NCBI GenBank assembly: GCA_947259115.1
Contig: CAMYKS010000006.1
Span: 1 to 64,000, forward strand
Origin: an uncultured Desulfobulbaceae bacterium
GTDB lineage: Bacteria > Desulfobacterota > Desulfobulbia > Desulfobulbales > BM004
Reading direction: 5' to 3'
Length of the DNA stretch: 64,000 bases
Of this stretch, positions 1-7,876 are shown one piece after another. The notes beneath the pieces are model-generated. The model saw nothing but the letters and a program-made list of their open reading frames with translations. It had not been told where the DNA came from and ran no database searches. Position numbers and translations under genes: made by a program. Positions within the stretch are counted from its first letter, which is position 1, and each line of letters opens with the position of its first letter.

Positions 1-870
1 CAGGGCCATCAGCACTCTCCCCTGGCATATCTCAGCGGCCAGATCAACAATCTGCCTGGTCATACAGGCGAATCCCTGTTCCGTGACCGCCATGGTGCCC
101 AGGGGGTCGCCGAAGTATGTATCAAATCCGGCTGAAATTATAATAAAATCAGGACTATACTGCCTGGTTACGGGAACGATGACATCTTTGACTATCCTGG
201 CAAAGGCCCGGTCATCCTGGCCTCCTGCAAGGGGCACATTGACTGTAAACCCCTCACCTTCCCCAGAGCCCACTTCTCTCAGGCCTCCTGAACCGGGATA
301 GTAAGGATAGGCATGGGTTGACAAGTAGAGAACCTGGTCAGATGTATAAAAGCTGTTCTGGGTACCATTGCCGTGGTGCAGATCCCAATCGAATATGGCG
401 ACGCGCTCAAGGCCCAGGCGCTCCAAACCGTATCGGGCTCCAACCGCAACATTGTTAAAGAGACAAAAACCCATGGCCCGATCAGCCTCGGCATGATGCC
501 CGGGAGGGCGCACCAGGGCAAGTCCGTTGTCCGCCTCACCACGCAGAACCATCTCCATGCCTTCCATGACTGCACCCGCTGCCAGACAGGCAGCATCATA
601 CGATTTTGGCGAGGTCTGCGTATCCGGGTCCAGGCTGCTGAATGTCTTGCCCGCCGTTCCGGCCACCCGCATCACATGCTCTTTGGTATGGTTGAGCTCC
701 AGAACATCCACAGAGGCAGGCCCAAACTCGGGATAGAGAAAAAGTTCATCCAGGGGCGCCTGTTGGAGATCTTCATAAATCACACGCAGACGGTCCGGTG
801 ATTCCACATGGTTGAAATCCGGAATATGTTCCAGGAAAAGGTCATTTTTAAAAATTGCTGTTTTACGCAT
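1..870 (-). CDS. Histone deacetylase family protein (AcuC/class II-like), 3' end outside window
   Basis: Zinc-dependent deacetylase of the arginase/deacetylase fold; bacterial members remove acetyl groups from lysines, polyamines or small amides, and the substrate cannot be told here. The 290 codons in the window show RPPGHHA at residues 121-127, DWDLHHGNG at 161-169 (zinc ligands D163 and H165) and SAGFD ending in the third ligand D250. The catalytic centre is therefore intact; only the C-terminal part is cut by the window edge. ATG at 870 follows an AAGGAG ribosome site. The first 8 bases overlap the end of the cyclo-ligase gene upstream, so the two are probably translationally coupled. Confidence 0.93.
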   Translation of the reverse strand, partial: MRKTAIFKNDLFLEHIPDFNHVESPDRLRVIYEDLQQAPLDELFLYPEFGPASVDVLELNHTKEHVMRVAGTAGKTFSSLDPDTQTSPKSYDAACLAAGAVMEGMEMVLRGEADNGLALVRPPGHHAEADRAMGFCLFNNVAVGARYGLERLGLERVAIFDWDLHHGNGTQNSFYTSDQVLYLSTHAYPYYPGSGGLREVGSGEGEGFTVNVPLAGGQDDRAFARIVKDVIVPVTRQYSPDFIIISAGFDTYFGDPLGTMAVTEQGFACMTRQIVDLAAEICQGRVLMAL

Positions 871-1468
871 TGGGGGACTCCTTTCTTGCATTACTCATGT
901 TCACAATCCTTTTCTCTGTAATCAAAATATCCAGGGGCTGATCATGGGGTTCTACAGGTACCTTTTCCACGACCTGCATCTCAAAGGCGAACCCTATACG
1001 CTTGGCCCGGGGTGCATCGTTTAACAGAAAACGGTCATAGTAACCGCCCCCGTAACCAAGCCGCCCCCCATAAATATCAAAAACGGATCCGGGAATGACA
1101 GCTGCATCTATTTCCCCGGCATCAACCTGGGTAGTCTTCATGGGGTCGGGTTCAGGGATGTCATAATAGCCGGGGACAAGATCCTGTTCCGGGTCTTTGA
1201 TCAGCAGCGGAATCATTCTAACAGCTTCTGCATCTACCAGGGGAACAGCCACCCGGATTCCCCGGTTCAGGCATCTTTTGATCAGCTCCAACGTCTCTAT
1301 CTCGCTGCGAAAATTTACATATAGAAACAGGGTGGACCATTGACGTATTTCCGGCAAACTCCAGAAGTTGTGCATGATGGAGTTGCTTTTTTCATGCCTG
1401 TCATGAACACTCAGCCTGTCCCTCGACGCCAGTATCCTTTTTCGTAAATCCTGCCGGTCTTCATCCAT
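863..1468 (-). CDS. 5-formyltetrahydrofolate cyclo-ligase family protein
   Basis: ATP-dependent conversion of 5-formyl-THF to 5,10-methenyl-THF, a folate salvage step. About 201 residues, the normal family size. The family signature lies near the C-terminal third (GRLGYGGGYYDRFL), preceded by the VIPGSVFD segment; the N-terminal R/K-rich helix (RKRILASRDRL) fits the nucleotide site. ATG at 1468 is preferred over a TTG two codons upstream because the AAAGGAAAGGG ribosome site is spaced properly for the ATG. The stop overlaps the start of the deacetylase gene (ATGCGTAA). The one-carbon link to the deacetylase is unexplained. Confidence 0.93.
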   Translation of the reverse strand: MDEDRQDLRKRILASRDRLSVHDRHEKSNSIMHNFWSLPEIRQWSTLFLYVNFRSEIETLELIKRCLNRGIRVAVPLVDAEAVRMIPLLIKDPEQDLVPGYYDIPEPDPMKTTQVDAGEIDAAVIPGSVFDIYGGRLGYGGGYYDRFLLNDAPRAKRIGFAFEMQVVEKVPVEPHDQPLDILITEKRIVNMSNARKESPNA

Positions 1469-1582
1469 ACCCAACCCTTTCCTTTGATTTCTCAGCCCAA
1501 AAGAGCATTATTAGCCATATGTCTGCAAGCAAAAAACCCTTTTTTATGCCAGAGCCTCAAAAAATTTAACACTGGAAGCAAT

Positions 1583-1608
1583 AAAAAATGAATTATGACT
1601 CATTTTTT
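1583..1608. promoter_or_regulatory. Inverted repeat AAAAAATGA-N8-TCATTTTTT in divergent promoter region
   Basis: Two perfect 9-base arms separated by 8 bases lie in the 314-base gap between the minus-strand folate gene and the plus-strand TusA gene. The same arrangement (AAAAATGA-N8-TCATTT) recurs at 9813 upstream of yedE and at 16283 upstream of the cold-shock gene. It could bind a dimeric regulator. Nothing else in 1469-1782 is clear except a small TAGTC/GACTA dyad at about 1637-1652. Confidence 0.4.
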
Positions 1609-1782
1609 GTGGGTTTTCTTTTTTGTTTATGGTAACTAGTCTTTTTCGACTATTAAAGTAAGCGGCGGTTGCCACAATGTGGAACCAAGAGCACTTGCTT
1701 TTAACAAAACCCCTCACGTTGTTGAAAAATTTTTATTATTAAGGCATATGGCTGTTTTTTGTGGCCGGGGGGAAAAGTAGAC

Positions 1783-2019
1783 ATGGATATCATTAAGGTC
1801 GATAAAACCCTGGATGCAAAAGGCTTGGCTTGCCCCATGCCCCTGCTGAAGGCAAAAAAAGCCATAGAAACGCTTGAAAAAGGAGAGATCCTCGAAATCC
1901 ATGGCACAGACGAGGGTTCCAAAATTGACCTGTCCGGCTGGTGCGAACGTGTTGGGCATTCCTATCTGGGCGAAAAAGAGGAAGCGGATTATTATAAATT
2001 TTATATCAAAAAAGGGTAG
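1783..2019 (+). CDS. TusA-family sulfurtransferase (first copy)
   Basis: 78-residue sulfur-carrier protein of the TusA/SirA family, which passes persulfide sulfur between proteins in the cytoplasm. The hallmark CPMP motif has its sulfur-carrying cysteine at C17, followed by the conserved helix LLKAKKAIETL and a basic/acidic sheet; a second cysteine is C54. ATG at 1783 follows GGGGGGA, while an in-frame TTG 24 bases upstream lacks a ribosome site. It leads a tight plus-strand set with two DsrE-type proteins and a 57-residue protein, ended by a terminator at 2953. This context points to persulfide transfer in dissimilatory or disproportionating sulfur metabolism rather than tRNA thiolation alone. 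Confidence 0.92.
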   Translation: MDIIKVDKTLDAKGLACPMPLLKAKKAIETLEKGEILEIHGTDEGSKIDLSGWCERVGHSYLGEKEEADYYKFYIKKG

Positions 2020-2094
2020 ATGAAATAAAATATTAACTGTTGCACTTTCCCTATCCATAAAAAGTGTGACACAATTTCTGTTTAGGAGGTAAAC

Positions 2095-2406
2095 ATGGCA
2101 AATTTAGGTATTTTTGTAACGAGCTCAAAAAACATGGCGCACGTCATGGGGGTTACAAAGGCGGCCAAGGCCAAAGGAAATGATGTCAAAGTTTTCTTTA
2201 CCTGGAAAGGAACTCTGCTTGCCAAGGATCCCCAGTTCCCCGAGCTGTGCAATATTGCTGAAGTGGCTATCTGTGCTGACAGCTATAAAAAGATGGGATA
2301 TGACCCGGAAAATGACATCCCTGAAGGTCTTAACGAAAAACAAATGTCAACCCAGGCCAAGCACGGATATATCATTGATGACTGTGAAAAATATATGACA
2401 CTGTAA
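2095..2406 (+). CDS. DsrE/TusD-like sulfur-relay protein with candidate active cysteine
   Basis: 103 residues with the DsrE/F flavodoxin-like pattern: beta strand LGIFVTS, helix, strand VKVFFTW, and the segment VAIC60ADSYKKMG, which sits where TusD/DsrE carries its persulfide cysteine. Other cysteines are C52 and C97. A very strong ribosome site (AGGAGGT, 7 bases before the ATG) suggests high expression. It lies 75 bases after TusA and 10 bases before a cysteine-free relative, the usual active/inactive pairing of DsrE-type complexes. The likely role is acceptance of sulfur from, or delivery to, TusA. The exact DsrE subfamily was not determined. Confidence 0.85.
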   Translation: MANLGIFVTSSKNMAHVMGVTKAAKAKGNDVKVFFTWKGTLLAKDPQFPELCNIAEVAICADSYKKMGYDPENDIPEGLNEKQMSTQAKHGYIIDDCEKYMTL

Positions 2407-2416
2407 GGGGGAAGCC

Positions 2417-2722
2417 ATGCCAAAAAAAGTAATGTTTCTGTTAGATAAAAGTGATGACGAAAAAAACACCCTGGATGCCCTCAGGTCAACCCTGGGGCTT
2501 TCCGTTGCCAACCATTACGCATATTCTGTGGTTATGAATCACACATTGGGCAAATTTGATGACTACAACGCTGAGAATCTTGAGTGGATCCGTGATATGG
2601 AAGGAGAGGTTTATTCCACTGAGCAGGCCAATGTTGATACCAACACCTTAACTGCTACCACGCTGGAAGAGGTCGGACAGAAGCTCAGAGAAATGGATGT
2701 TATCGTTCCCTACGGCAACTAA
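2417..2722 (+). CDS. DsrE/DsrF-like protein without cysteine
   Basis: 101 residues beginning with the KKVMFLLDKSDD strand-loop typical of DsrE-type proteins, then a long helix (NTLDALRSTLGLSVANHY) and a C-terminal strand ending DVIVPYGN. It has no cysteine, so it cannot carry persulfide itself and is probably a structural partner of the protein encoded just upstream, as TusC is to TusD. The intergenic gap is only 10 bases and holds a GGGGGA ribosome site, so co-translation is likely. Function is inferred from fold pattern and neighbours; sequence identity to characterised members could not be measured. Confidence 0.75.
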   Translation: MPKKVMFLLDKSDDEKNTLDALRSTLGLSVANHYAYSVVMNHTLGKFDDYNAENLEWIRDMEGEVYSTEQANVDTNTLTATTLEEVGQKLREMDVIVPYGN

Positions 2723-2754
2723 AGGTTCACGTTAGATAAGAAGGAGACATAATT

Positions 2755-2928
2755 ATGAAAATTTTAAATGTATATCGTTCTGAGCCCTCTGAAACAACGA
2801 AAAAACTGGTTGAAATCGTTTCCGAAGGAAGAGATAGCGACAGCTTTGATCTCAATACAGACAGTCCTGACTATGATGCATTGGTCGATAAGGTCATGGC
2901 AGCAGACCAGACCATCTGCTGGTGGTAA
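2755..2928 (+). CDS. 57-residue conserved-looking protein ending in Cys-Trp-Trp
   Basis: Short gene with a strong AAGGAG ribosome site 9 bases before its ATG and a terminator 25 bases after its stop, so it is a real last gene of the sulfur-relay operon. The protein starts MKILNVYRSEPSETTKKLVE and ends with C55-W56-W57. A hydrophobic first strand, an RS-P motif, an amphipathic helix with SEG, and a C-terminal tryptophan recall a shortened TusB/DsrH, which is the third partner of TusBCD complexes. That resemblance is by eye and weak. The terminal cysteine could be a sulfur-binding tail. It may correspond to the hypothetical member of the YTD gene set. Confidence 0.7.
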   Translation: MKILNVYRSEPSETTKKLVEIVSEGRDSDSFDLNTDSPDYDALVDKVMAADQTICWW

Positions 2929-2952
2929 GAAGTCTTAACACGGCTTGTTGAT

Positions 2953-2988
2953 AAAAAGAGGCCTCTCCATGGGGCCTCTTTTTGTTTA
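2953..2988 (+). terminator. Rho-independent terminator of TusA-DsrE operon
   Basis: AAAAAGAGGCC pairs with GGCCTCTTTTT across a 9-base loop and runs into a T-rich tract, 25 bases after the 57-codon gene. Confidence 0.9.
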
Positions 2989-3021
2989 ATATCAACATAT
3001 GGCCCATAGTCAGGATAATCA

Positions 3022-4023
3022 TTGAACCTCCCCGCCCCACCCTTCATTTCCGTTATTATCCCCAATCACAACGGCGAAAAAACCATCGGTCGCTGCTTGG
3101 ATGCCGCCTATGCATCAACATACACCAACTTTGAAGTTACTGTCGTTGATGATTGTTCTGCAGACAACTCGGCGTCAATCATTGATAAATATCCCTGCAG
3201 ATTCATGCGCCTGACAGAACATGGCGGTGCGTCCAAGGCCAGAAACACCGGGGCCCTTAACAGCAAGGGTGAATTGCTTTTTTTCATCGATGCCGATTGC
3301 CTCCTGCAGCCGGACACCATTGCAAAGGCAGCAGCAGCGTACCGGAAAGAGAGGCCCGGTGTCGTCATTGGCGGAACCTATACCCCGCTGCCCTATGACC
3401 AACAATTCTTCAGTATCTTCCAATCCATCTACATTCATTACTCAGAAACAAAAAATCTTTTGAATCCTGATTATGTAGCCACCCATGCTATGCTTATAAC
3501 TAAAGACCTTTTTCAGAAAAGCGGGGGCTTTGATGAGGACTTCATGCCCATACTGGAGGATGTGGAGTTCAGCCACCGCCTGAAAAAAAAGGGCGCCCGG
3601 CTGCTCATGGACGAGACTGTTCTGGTGCAGCATATTTTTAATTACAGCCTGTTGAAATCAATGCGCAACGGTATCAGAAAGTCTAAATACTGGTCCATAT
3701 ATTCCATTAAAAACAGGGACCTGCTCTCCGACTCCGGCACTGCTTCACAAGAATTTAAATTTAATGTGCTCTCATGCTTCATAAATATTGTTCTTATACT
3801 TATGGGTTTCCTGTTCAGTACTTGGATTTTCGCTCCACCTGTATTACTGCTCTTTGGTGCCAACCTTTATTTAAACAGGCATCTTGTAAGGGCGTTTCAT
3901 AAAGTCCGAGGTCCCTTCTTTGCAATCTCTGCCGTGCTGTATTATACCTTCGTCTATCCACTTGCTGTGGGCATTGGTGTCTTCAGCGGTCTTTTCAGCC
4001 AACACTTCGGATTACGGCCATGA
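3022..4023 (+). CDS. Family 2 glycosyltransferase with C-terminal membrane segments
   Basis: GT-A fold glycosyltransferase, 333 residues. Nucleotide-sugar site: SVIIPNHNG at 10-18, VVDDCSAD at 41-48, and the DXD-like FFIDADC with D90-A-D92. ILEDVEFSHRL supplies the acidic catalytic-base region. The last 90 residues hold two to three hydrophobic segments, so the enzyme is membrane-bound. It must start at TTG 3022: an in-frame stop lies just upstream, AGGA is 6 bases before, and the next ATG would remove the substrate site. Its stop overlaps the start of the radical SAM gene by 4 bases (ATGA), so the two are coupled. Confidence 0.9.
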   Translation: MNLPAPPFISVIIPNHNGEKTIGRCLDAAYASTYTNFEVTVVDDCSADNSASIIDKYPCRFMRLTEHGGASKARNTGALNSKGELLFFIDADCLLQPDTIAKAAAAYRKERPGVVIGGTYTPLPYDQQFFSIFQSIYIHYSETKNLLNPDYVATHAMLITKDLFQKSGGFDEDFMPILEDVEFSHRLKKKGARLLMDETVLVQHIFNYSLLKSMRNGIRKSKYWSIYSIKNRDLLSDSGTASQEFKFNVLSCFINIVLILMGFLFSTWIFAPPVLLLFGANLYLNRHLVRAFHKVRGPFFAISAVLYYTFVYPLAVGIGVFSGLFSQHFGLRP

Positions 4024-5108
4024 CTTTTTCACCATTCCGGCATCTTGACTCCATCGTCTGGAAAAAACGCCCGATTCAATTTACTTTTTTTCTGACCCGC
4101 AGGTGCAATGCCAAATGCCCGTTCTGTTTTTATATCTCAAAACAGGACGCTGCTGTTGCAAGCGCTTCGGAGCTTTCCCTGGCTGAAATTAAGCGCATGG
4201 CTCCCCAGCTCGGTAAGCTCCTCTGGCTTGCCTTTTCAGGCGGTGAAATCTTTCTGCGTTCCGACCTTGTTGAAATCACAAAACTTTTTTACAGGGTCAA
4301 CCGGCCGGCAATCATCCTTCTTCCCACCAACGGCCTGCTGCAGGAGACAATTTATCATGCGGTTGAAACCATTCTGCAGGAGTGCCCCAAAAGTTCCATT
4401 GTTGTGAAACTTTCCCTGGATGGCCCCGGGCCGGTCCATGATGAACTGCGCGGGGTGCCCGGCGCCTACCAGAAAACCCTCAAGACCTGTGAGGCTCTAG
4501 GGAAGCTCGTTTACCAATATGCCAACTTTGAACTGGGCATCAATACCGTATTCTGCCAGGCCAACCAGGAACATATTGACGAGGTCATTGACCTGGTCCA
4601 GACCCTTCCCCAGGTAAAAACACATACCGTCTCCCTTATCCGGGGAGAGGTCTTCAGGGATGACCTGAAGCAGGTTGATCTCGCAAAGTATAAAAAAATT
4701 TGTGGCCGCTTGGAGTCAGACCTTAAGAAAAGACTGGCCTCAACATATCGTTTCCGGGGCGCAAAGCTGAAGGCCGCCCAGGATATCCTGCAGCGCAGGC
4801 TCATCTATAAGGCTGCCCGTGAAACAAAACGCAGGTCTCCGTGCTACGCAGGAAAGCTGAACCTGGTGCTGACCGAAACCGGCGATCTCTATCCCTGTGA
4901 GGATTTTTCTGAAAAGATGAAGTTCGGCAATATCCGGGAGAGCGAATACGACCTGCAACTGCTGCTGCAATCAGATAAGGGGAAAAAAATCCTGGAATTT
5001 ATTAACTCCAGGGGATGCCACTGTACCCACGAATGCTACTTCATGACCAACATTTTATTCAATCCCAGCCGTTATCCGGCACTTCTAAAAGAGTACCTGC
5101 AGCTCTAA
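4020..5108 (+). CDS. Radical SAM protein with SPASM-like C-terminus
   Basis: 362 residues. The 4Fe-4S radical SAM motif is C29-AKC33-PFC36, followed by the GGE motif in FSGGEIF. The C-terminal third has a second cysteine set (CYAGKLNLVL, LYPCEDF, CHCTHECYF) and the FGNIRE element typical of SPASM auxiliary-cluster domains. Such enzymes modify peptides, sugars or lipids. It is co-translated with a membrane glycosyltransferase and converges, with a 21-base gap, on a B12-dependent radical SAM gene, suggesting one shared modified glycan or lipid. The substrate is unknown. Confidence 0.9.
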   Translation: MTFSPFRHLDSIVWKKRPIQFTFFLTRRCNAKCPFCFYISKQDAAVASASELSLAEIKRMAPQLGKLLWLAFSGGEIFLRSDLVEITKLFYRVNRPAIILLPTNGLLQETIYHAVETILQECPKSSIVVKLSLDGPGPVHDELRGVPGAYQKTLKTCEALGKLVYQYANFELGINTVFCQANQEHIDEVIDLVQTLPQVKTHTVSLIRGEVFRDDLKQVDLAKYKKICGRLESDLKKRLASTYRFRGAKLKAAQDILQRRLIYKAARETKRRSPCYAGKLNLVLTETGDLYPCEDFSEKMKFGNIRESEYDLQLLLQSDKGKKILEFINSRGCHCTHECYFMTNILFNPSRYPALLKEYLQL

Positions 5109-5129
5109 ATCAGAATTATCCAGAATAAA

Positions 5130-6563
5130 TTATTTTTTGCTCTTAAACAGATTCTCTTCTCTTTGCAGCCAGAAAAGACTTTTAATTCCCTGCCAGGCGG
5201 CAAGCAGGTCGTTTAGGCTGCGAAGCGCCAGGAGCCTGCGCCAGAGAAATTTTGGCCGGGAATAAAATCTTTTCAGGGCCAGTTGCCGCAGATCGGCTAT
5301 CTCGTCCCGGGTCATGGTATGGGGCACAAAGGCTGCACCCTGGTAGGTATAGTCCGTCAAGTCTTCAGACATGGTGCCGTATTTTTCAATATTGTCATAA
5401 AGCTCGGTGCCGGGAAACGGTGTAATGGCATGAAAATTGGCAATATCAGGGTCAAGCTCCAGGGCAAACTCAATGGTTTTAAGGCCATCCTCGTAGGTCT
5501 GTCCCGGTATGCCGAAGAGAAAGGGGGTATACACCGTCAACCCCACCTCCTTGGCAGCTTTAACCGCTTTGCGTATCTGGGCCGGAGTGATGCCCTTGCG
5601 TATGGCATTTAAGTCCTTCTGCACCCCGCTTTCCGCGCCGAAGAGGATAGCCCAGCAGCCGGCCTCTTTGAAGGCCTTGAGCAATGGCTTATCCACCTGG
5701 TTGACAACAGCCGAAGCAAACCAGGTGAAATCAAGGCCCCGGTTTTTTATTTCTTCGGCAATTGTCATGGCCCTGTTGTAATCAGCTGCAAGGGTGTCAT
5801 CGATAAACTTAATCTCGCGGTACCCCTGACTCAAAACCAACTCGATCTCTGCCATGACATTTTCCACGGAGCGATACCGTATACCGCTTTTACGGTGTTT
5901 ATCTATTTGAAAACAGTAAAGACAGTGACGGTTGCAGCCCCTGGCGGTCATGATGACAGCTACCGGTTTTCTCTTGTAGGTGGCAGGCGGCGGGATATAT
6001 TTTCCTGCTTCTCCCAATAATTCGCGGGCAGGAAAGGGCAGCATATCAAGATCTGTGATAAGGGGCCTGGGTGGATTTATTTTGATTTCTGAGTAGAAAC
6101 GGAAGGCTACACCTTCCACCCCTTCAAGGTCCCTGCCGGCACCAAGCCTTTCGAGCAATTCCACTACCGTGACCTCGCCCTCGCCGGTGACAACAGCATC
6201 AATATCCGGGCAGTCCTGGAGGCATTTTTCCTGCAATGCCACGGGATATGGCCCCCCTACGGCAATAAAAATATCAGCAAGAATCGATTTGATGACAGCA
6301 GCAGTCCTCCTGGCCTTGTCCCAACCAAAGGTCGTGGAATAGAGGCCGATAAATTCCGGCCCGTACTCTCTTACCTGCTCCATTATCTGATCATGGTCCA
6401 TGAAGGCGCCATTATAAAAACGCACCTCGTGGCCTGCCTGCTGCAGAGCAGATGCAACATACAGCGTACCCAGCGGCTGCCAGTAGTTGATCTGTGACCC
6501 TGCTGTTTTAGAGGAAAAAATATCCTCCGGGGCCCAGGCGGGTATGATGAGAGCACATTTCAT
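5130..6563 (-). CDS. B12-binding-domain radical SAM protein
   Basis: 477 residues. Residues 1-140 form a cobalamin-binding Rossmann domain (INYWQPLGTLYVASAL, AVGGPYPVAL, VVTGEGE); residues 200-420 form the radical SAM barrel with C210-NRHC214-LYC217. GAESGVQ and FLFGIPGQTYED are the usual later SAM-site elements. This class (BchE, HpnJ, P-methylase relatives) performs methylations or ring chemistry on unactivated carbons. The C-terminal 60 residues are arginine/aromatic-rich. It converges on the glycosyltransferase/radical SAM pair. No closer subfamily could be assigned. Confidence 0.9.
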   Translation of the reverse strand: MKCALIIPAWAPEDIFSSKTAGSQINYWQPLGTLYVASALQQAGHEVRFYNGAFMDHDQIMEQVREYGPEFIGLYSTTFGWDKARRTAAVIKSILADIFIAVGGPYPVALQEKCLQDCPDIDAVVTGEGEVTVVELLERLGAGRDLEGVEGVAFRFYSEIKINPPRPLITDLDMLPFPARELLGEAGKYIPPPATYKRKPVAVIMTARGCNRHCLYCFQIDKHRKSGIRYRSVENVMAEIELVLSQGYREIKFIDDTLAADYNRAMTIAEEIKNRGLDFTWFASAVVNQVDKPLLKAFKEAGCWAILFGAESGVQKDLNAIRKGITPAQIRKAVKAAKEVGLTVYTPFLFGIPGQTYEDGLKTIEFALELDPDIANFHAITPFPGTELYDNIEKYGTMSEDLTDYTYQGAAFVPHTMTRDEIADLRQLALKRFYSRPKFLWRRLLALRSLNDLLAAWQGIKSLFWLQREENLFKSKK

Positions 6564-6670
6564 TTTTTAGTTTTTACAATCCGCACTAGAGAATAAAGTT
6601 GCTACTGTAATTTACCTTCCTCTCCGTACCAATGATGCTGATTCTATATTGAAACAGCGGTATCTCCTAA

Positions 6671-6710
6671 TAAAAAAAACCAGAAGAGCCCATACAGGGG
6701 ACTCTCCTGG
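6671..6710 (-). terminator. Rho-independent terminator of the yedE-tusA-usp operon
   Basis: On the minus strand CCAGGAGAG pairs with CTCTTCTGG (one G-T pair), followed by eight T residues. It lies about 100 bases after the universal stress protein gene. Confidence 0.85.
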
Positions 6711-6806
6711 TTACATGCTGCCTCCGGGGGGAAAGTTTATTACGCTACAGCCCCCGGGTATTATTTGAATTTAAAAAGTACTGCGCCAATGGTAAAGATC
6801 AAAATC

Positions 6807-7271
6807 CTACTTAACAATCATCACCGGCCGGTCGGCAGTATTGGCAACTTCCCGGCTGACACTTCCCATAAACAGGTGGGAGACTCTCTTGCCCCTGGAG
6901 CCGATGATGATCATGCTGACATCCTCATCTTTAGCTGTCTGGACAATTGTCTCGGCAGGTATGCCGGTTTTAACCATTGTCCGGATATTGGGCACAGGAG
7001 ACCTTTCCTCAAGGGCTCCCTTGTAAAAATTCAGTATCTTTTCAGCCTTCTCGTCCATGGCCTCCTTGAACTCAGTTCCCTGTACGACTTCTTGAAGGGT
7101 GCTCAGTTCTGCATCTCCCAGCATCTCGTCCATAAGAGACCTGCCGGCAAATTTTTCTACGTACAACAAGATAATTTCTTCAGGCGCCATGCATTTGCAG
7201 ATATGCGTACATTTGGCAAAAATTTCTTTCGAACTTTTTGTATCATCAACTGCAATCAATATTTTATTCAT
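6807..7271 (-). CDS. Universal stress protein (UspA family)
   Basis: 154-residue single Usp domain. The N-terminal strand KILIAVDDTKSS begins the fold, and the C-terminal ATP-site signature is IIIGSRG followed by eight residues and GSVS, close to the G-2x-G-9x-G(S/T) rule of ATP-binding members. ATG at 7271 was chosen over an in-frame TTG 12 bases upstream because the family begins directly at the KILIAVD strand and GGTGA precedes the ATG. It is the last gene before the terminator, 72 bases downstream of the GGYG-repeat gene, so it is probably expressed with the sulfur-transport operon. Confidence 0.93.
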   Translation of the reverse strand: MNKILIAVDDTKSSKEIFAKCTHICKCMAPEEIILLYVEKFAGRSLMDEMLGDAELSTLQEVVQGTEFKEAMDEKAEKILNFYKGALEERSPVPNIRTMVKTGIPAETIVQTAKDEDVSMIIIGSRGKRVSHLFMGSVSREVANTADRPVMIVK

Positions 7272-7343
7272 CACATTCACCAATTATCGGTTAACGAGAA
7301 TCCATATCATATTGCCCGATGGCCCCCGTAATCAATTCTTCCC

Positions 7344-7829
7344 TTACCGTCCTGGAGGGGCTCCATATCCGCCTGATGGCGGGGGAGCTCCATAGCCACC
7401 CGATGGGGGTGGAGCACCGTAACCTCCTGATCTTGGAGGTGGAGCACCGTAACCACCAGATGATGGAGGTGGAGCACCGTAACCGCCTGATCTTGGAGGT
7501 GGAGCACCGTAACCGCCTGAGGACGGTGGTGGGGCACCATAGCCACCTGAAGAAGGTGGAGCGCCGTAGCCGCCTGCAGCAGGAGCAGGAGCTCCGTATC
7601 CGCCGGAGGACGGCGCTGCGCCATAACCGCCGGAAGAAGGTGCAGCCCCATAGCCGCCCGAGGATGCTTCGCCTCCACCGTAACCGCCGGCAGACTCTCC
7701 ACCATGCCCTCCTTCCTGGCTGTATCCTGCCTTTTCAACTTGCGGCGCCTTTCCAGTCTGACTGTAAACGGTCAGATAGCCCAGCATGCCAACCACTATT
7801 GCTATTATTATTGCCAGGGGCTTATTCAT
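7344..7829 (-). CDS. Single-pass membrane protein with (GGYGAPPPS)n tail
   Basis: 161 residues. Residues 4-22 are one hydrophobic helix (LAIIIAIVVGMLGYLTVY), serving as membrane anchor or uncleaved signal. The rest is low-complexity and carries twelve GGYG units, grading from GGYGAAPSS to GGYGAPPPSS/RS and ending GAPPGR; tyrosines fall every 8-10 residues. No cysteine or catalytic motif is present. A strong AAGGAGGT ribosome site fixes the ATG. It lies between the second TusA gene (47 bases away) and the Usp gene, all in one direction with one terminator. Such tails occur in surface, matrix or spore-coat proteins; no function can be assigned. Confidence 0.8.
   Translation of the reverse strand: MNKPLAIIIAIVVGMLGYLTVYSQTGKAPQVEKAGYSQEGGHGGESAGGYGGGEASSGGYGAAPSSGGYGAAPSSGGYGAPAPAAGGYGAPPSSGGYGAPPPSSGGYGAPPPRSGGYGAPPPSSGGYGAPPPRSGGYGAPPPSGGYGAPPPSGGYGAPPGR
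7351..7690. repeat. Coding tandem repeats, about 27-30 bp units
   Basis: The GGYG-repeat gene contains near-identical units such as GGAGGTGGAGCACCGTAACC (plus-strand reading), several of them exact copies in the part encoding the C-terminus. Unit number is likely to vary between strains by slippage, and short-read assemblies may misjudge it. Confidence 0.85.
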
Positions 7830-7876
7830 GTGTTGACCTCCTTAAAGCCATTTATGCTCCAAAAGAAAAAGAGAGA

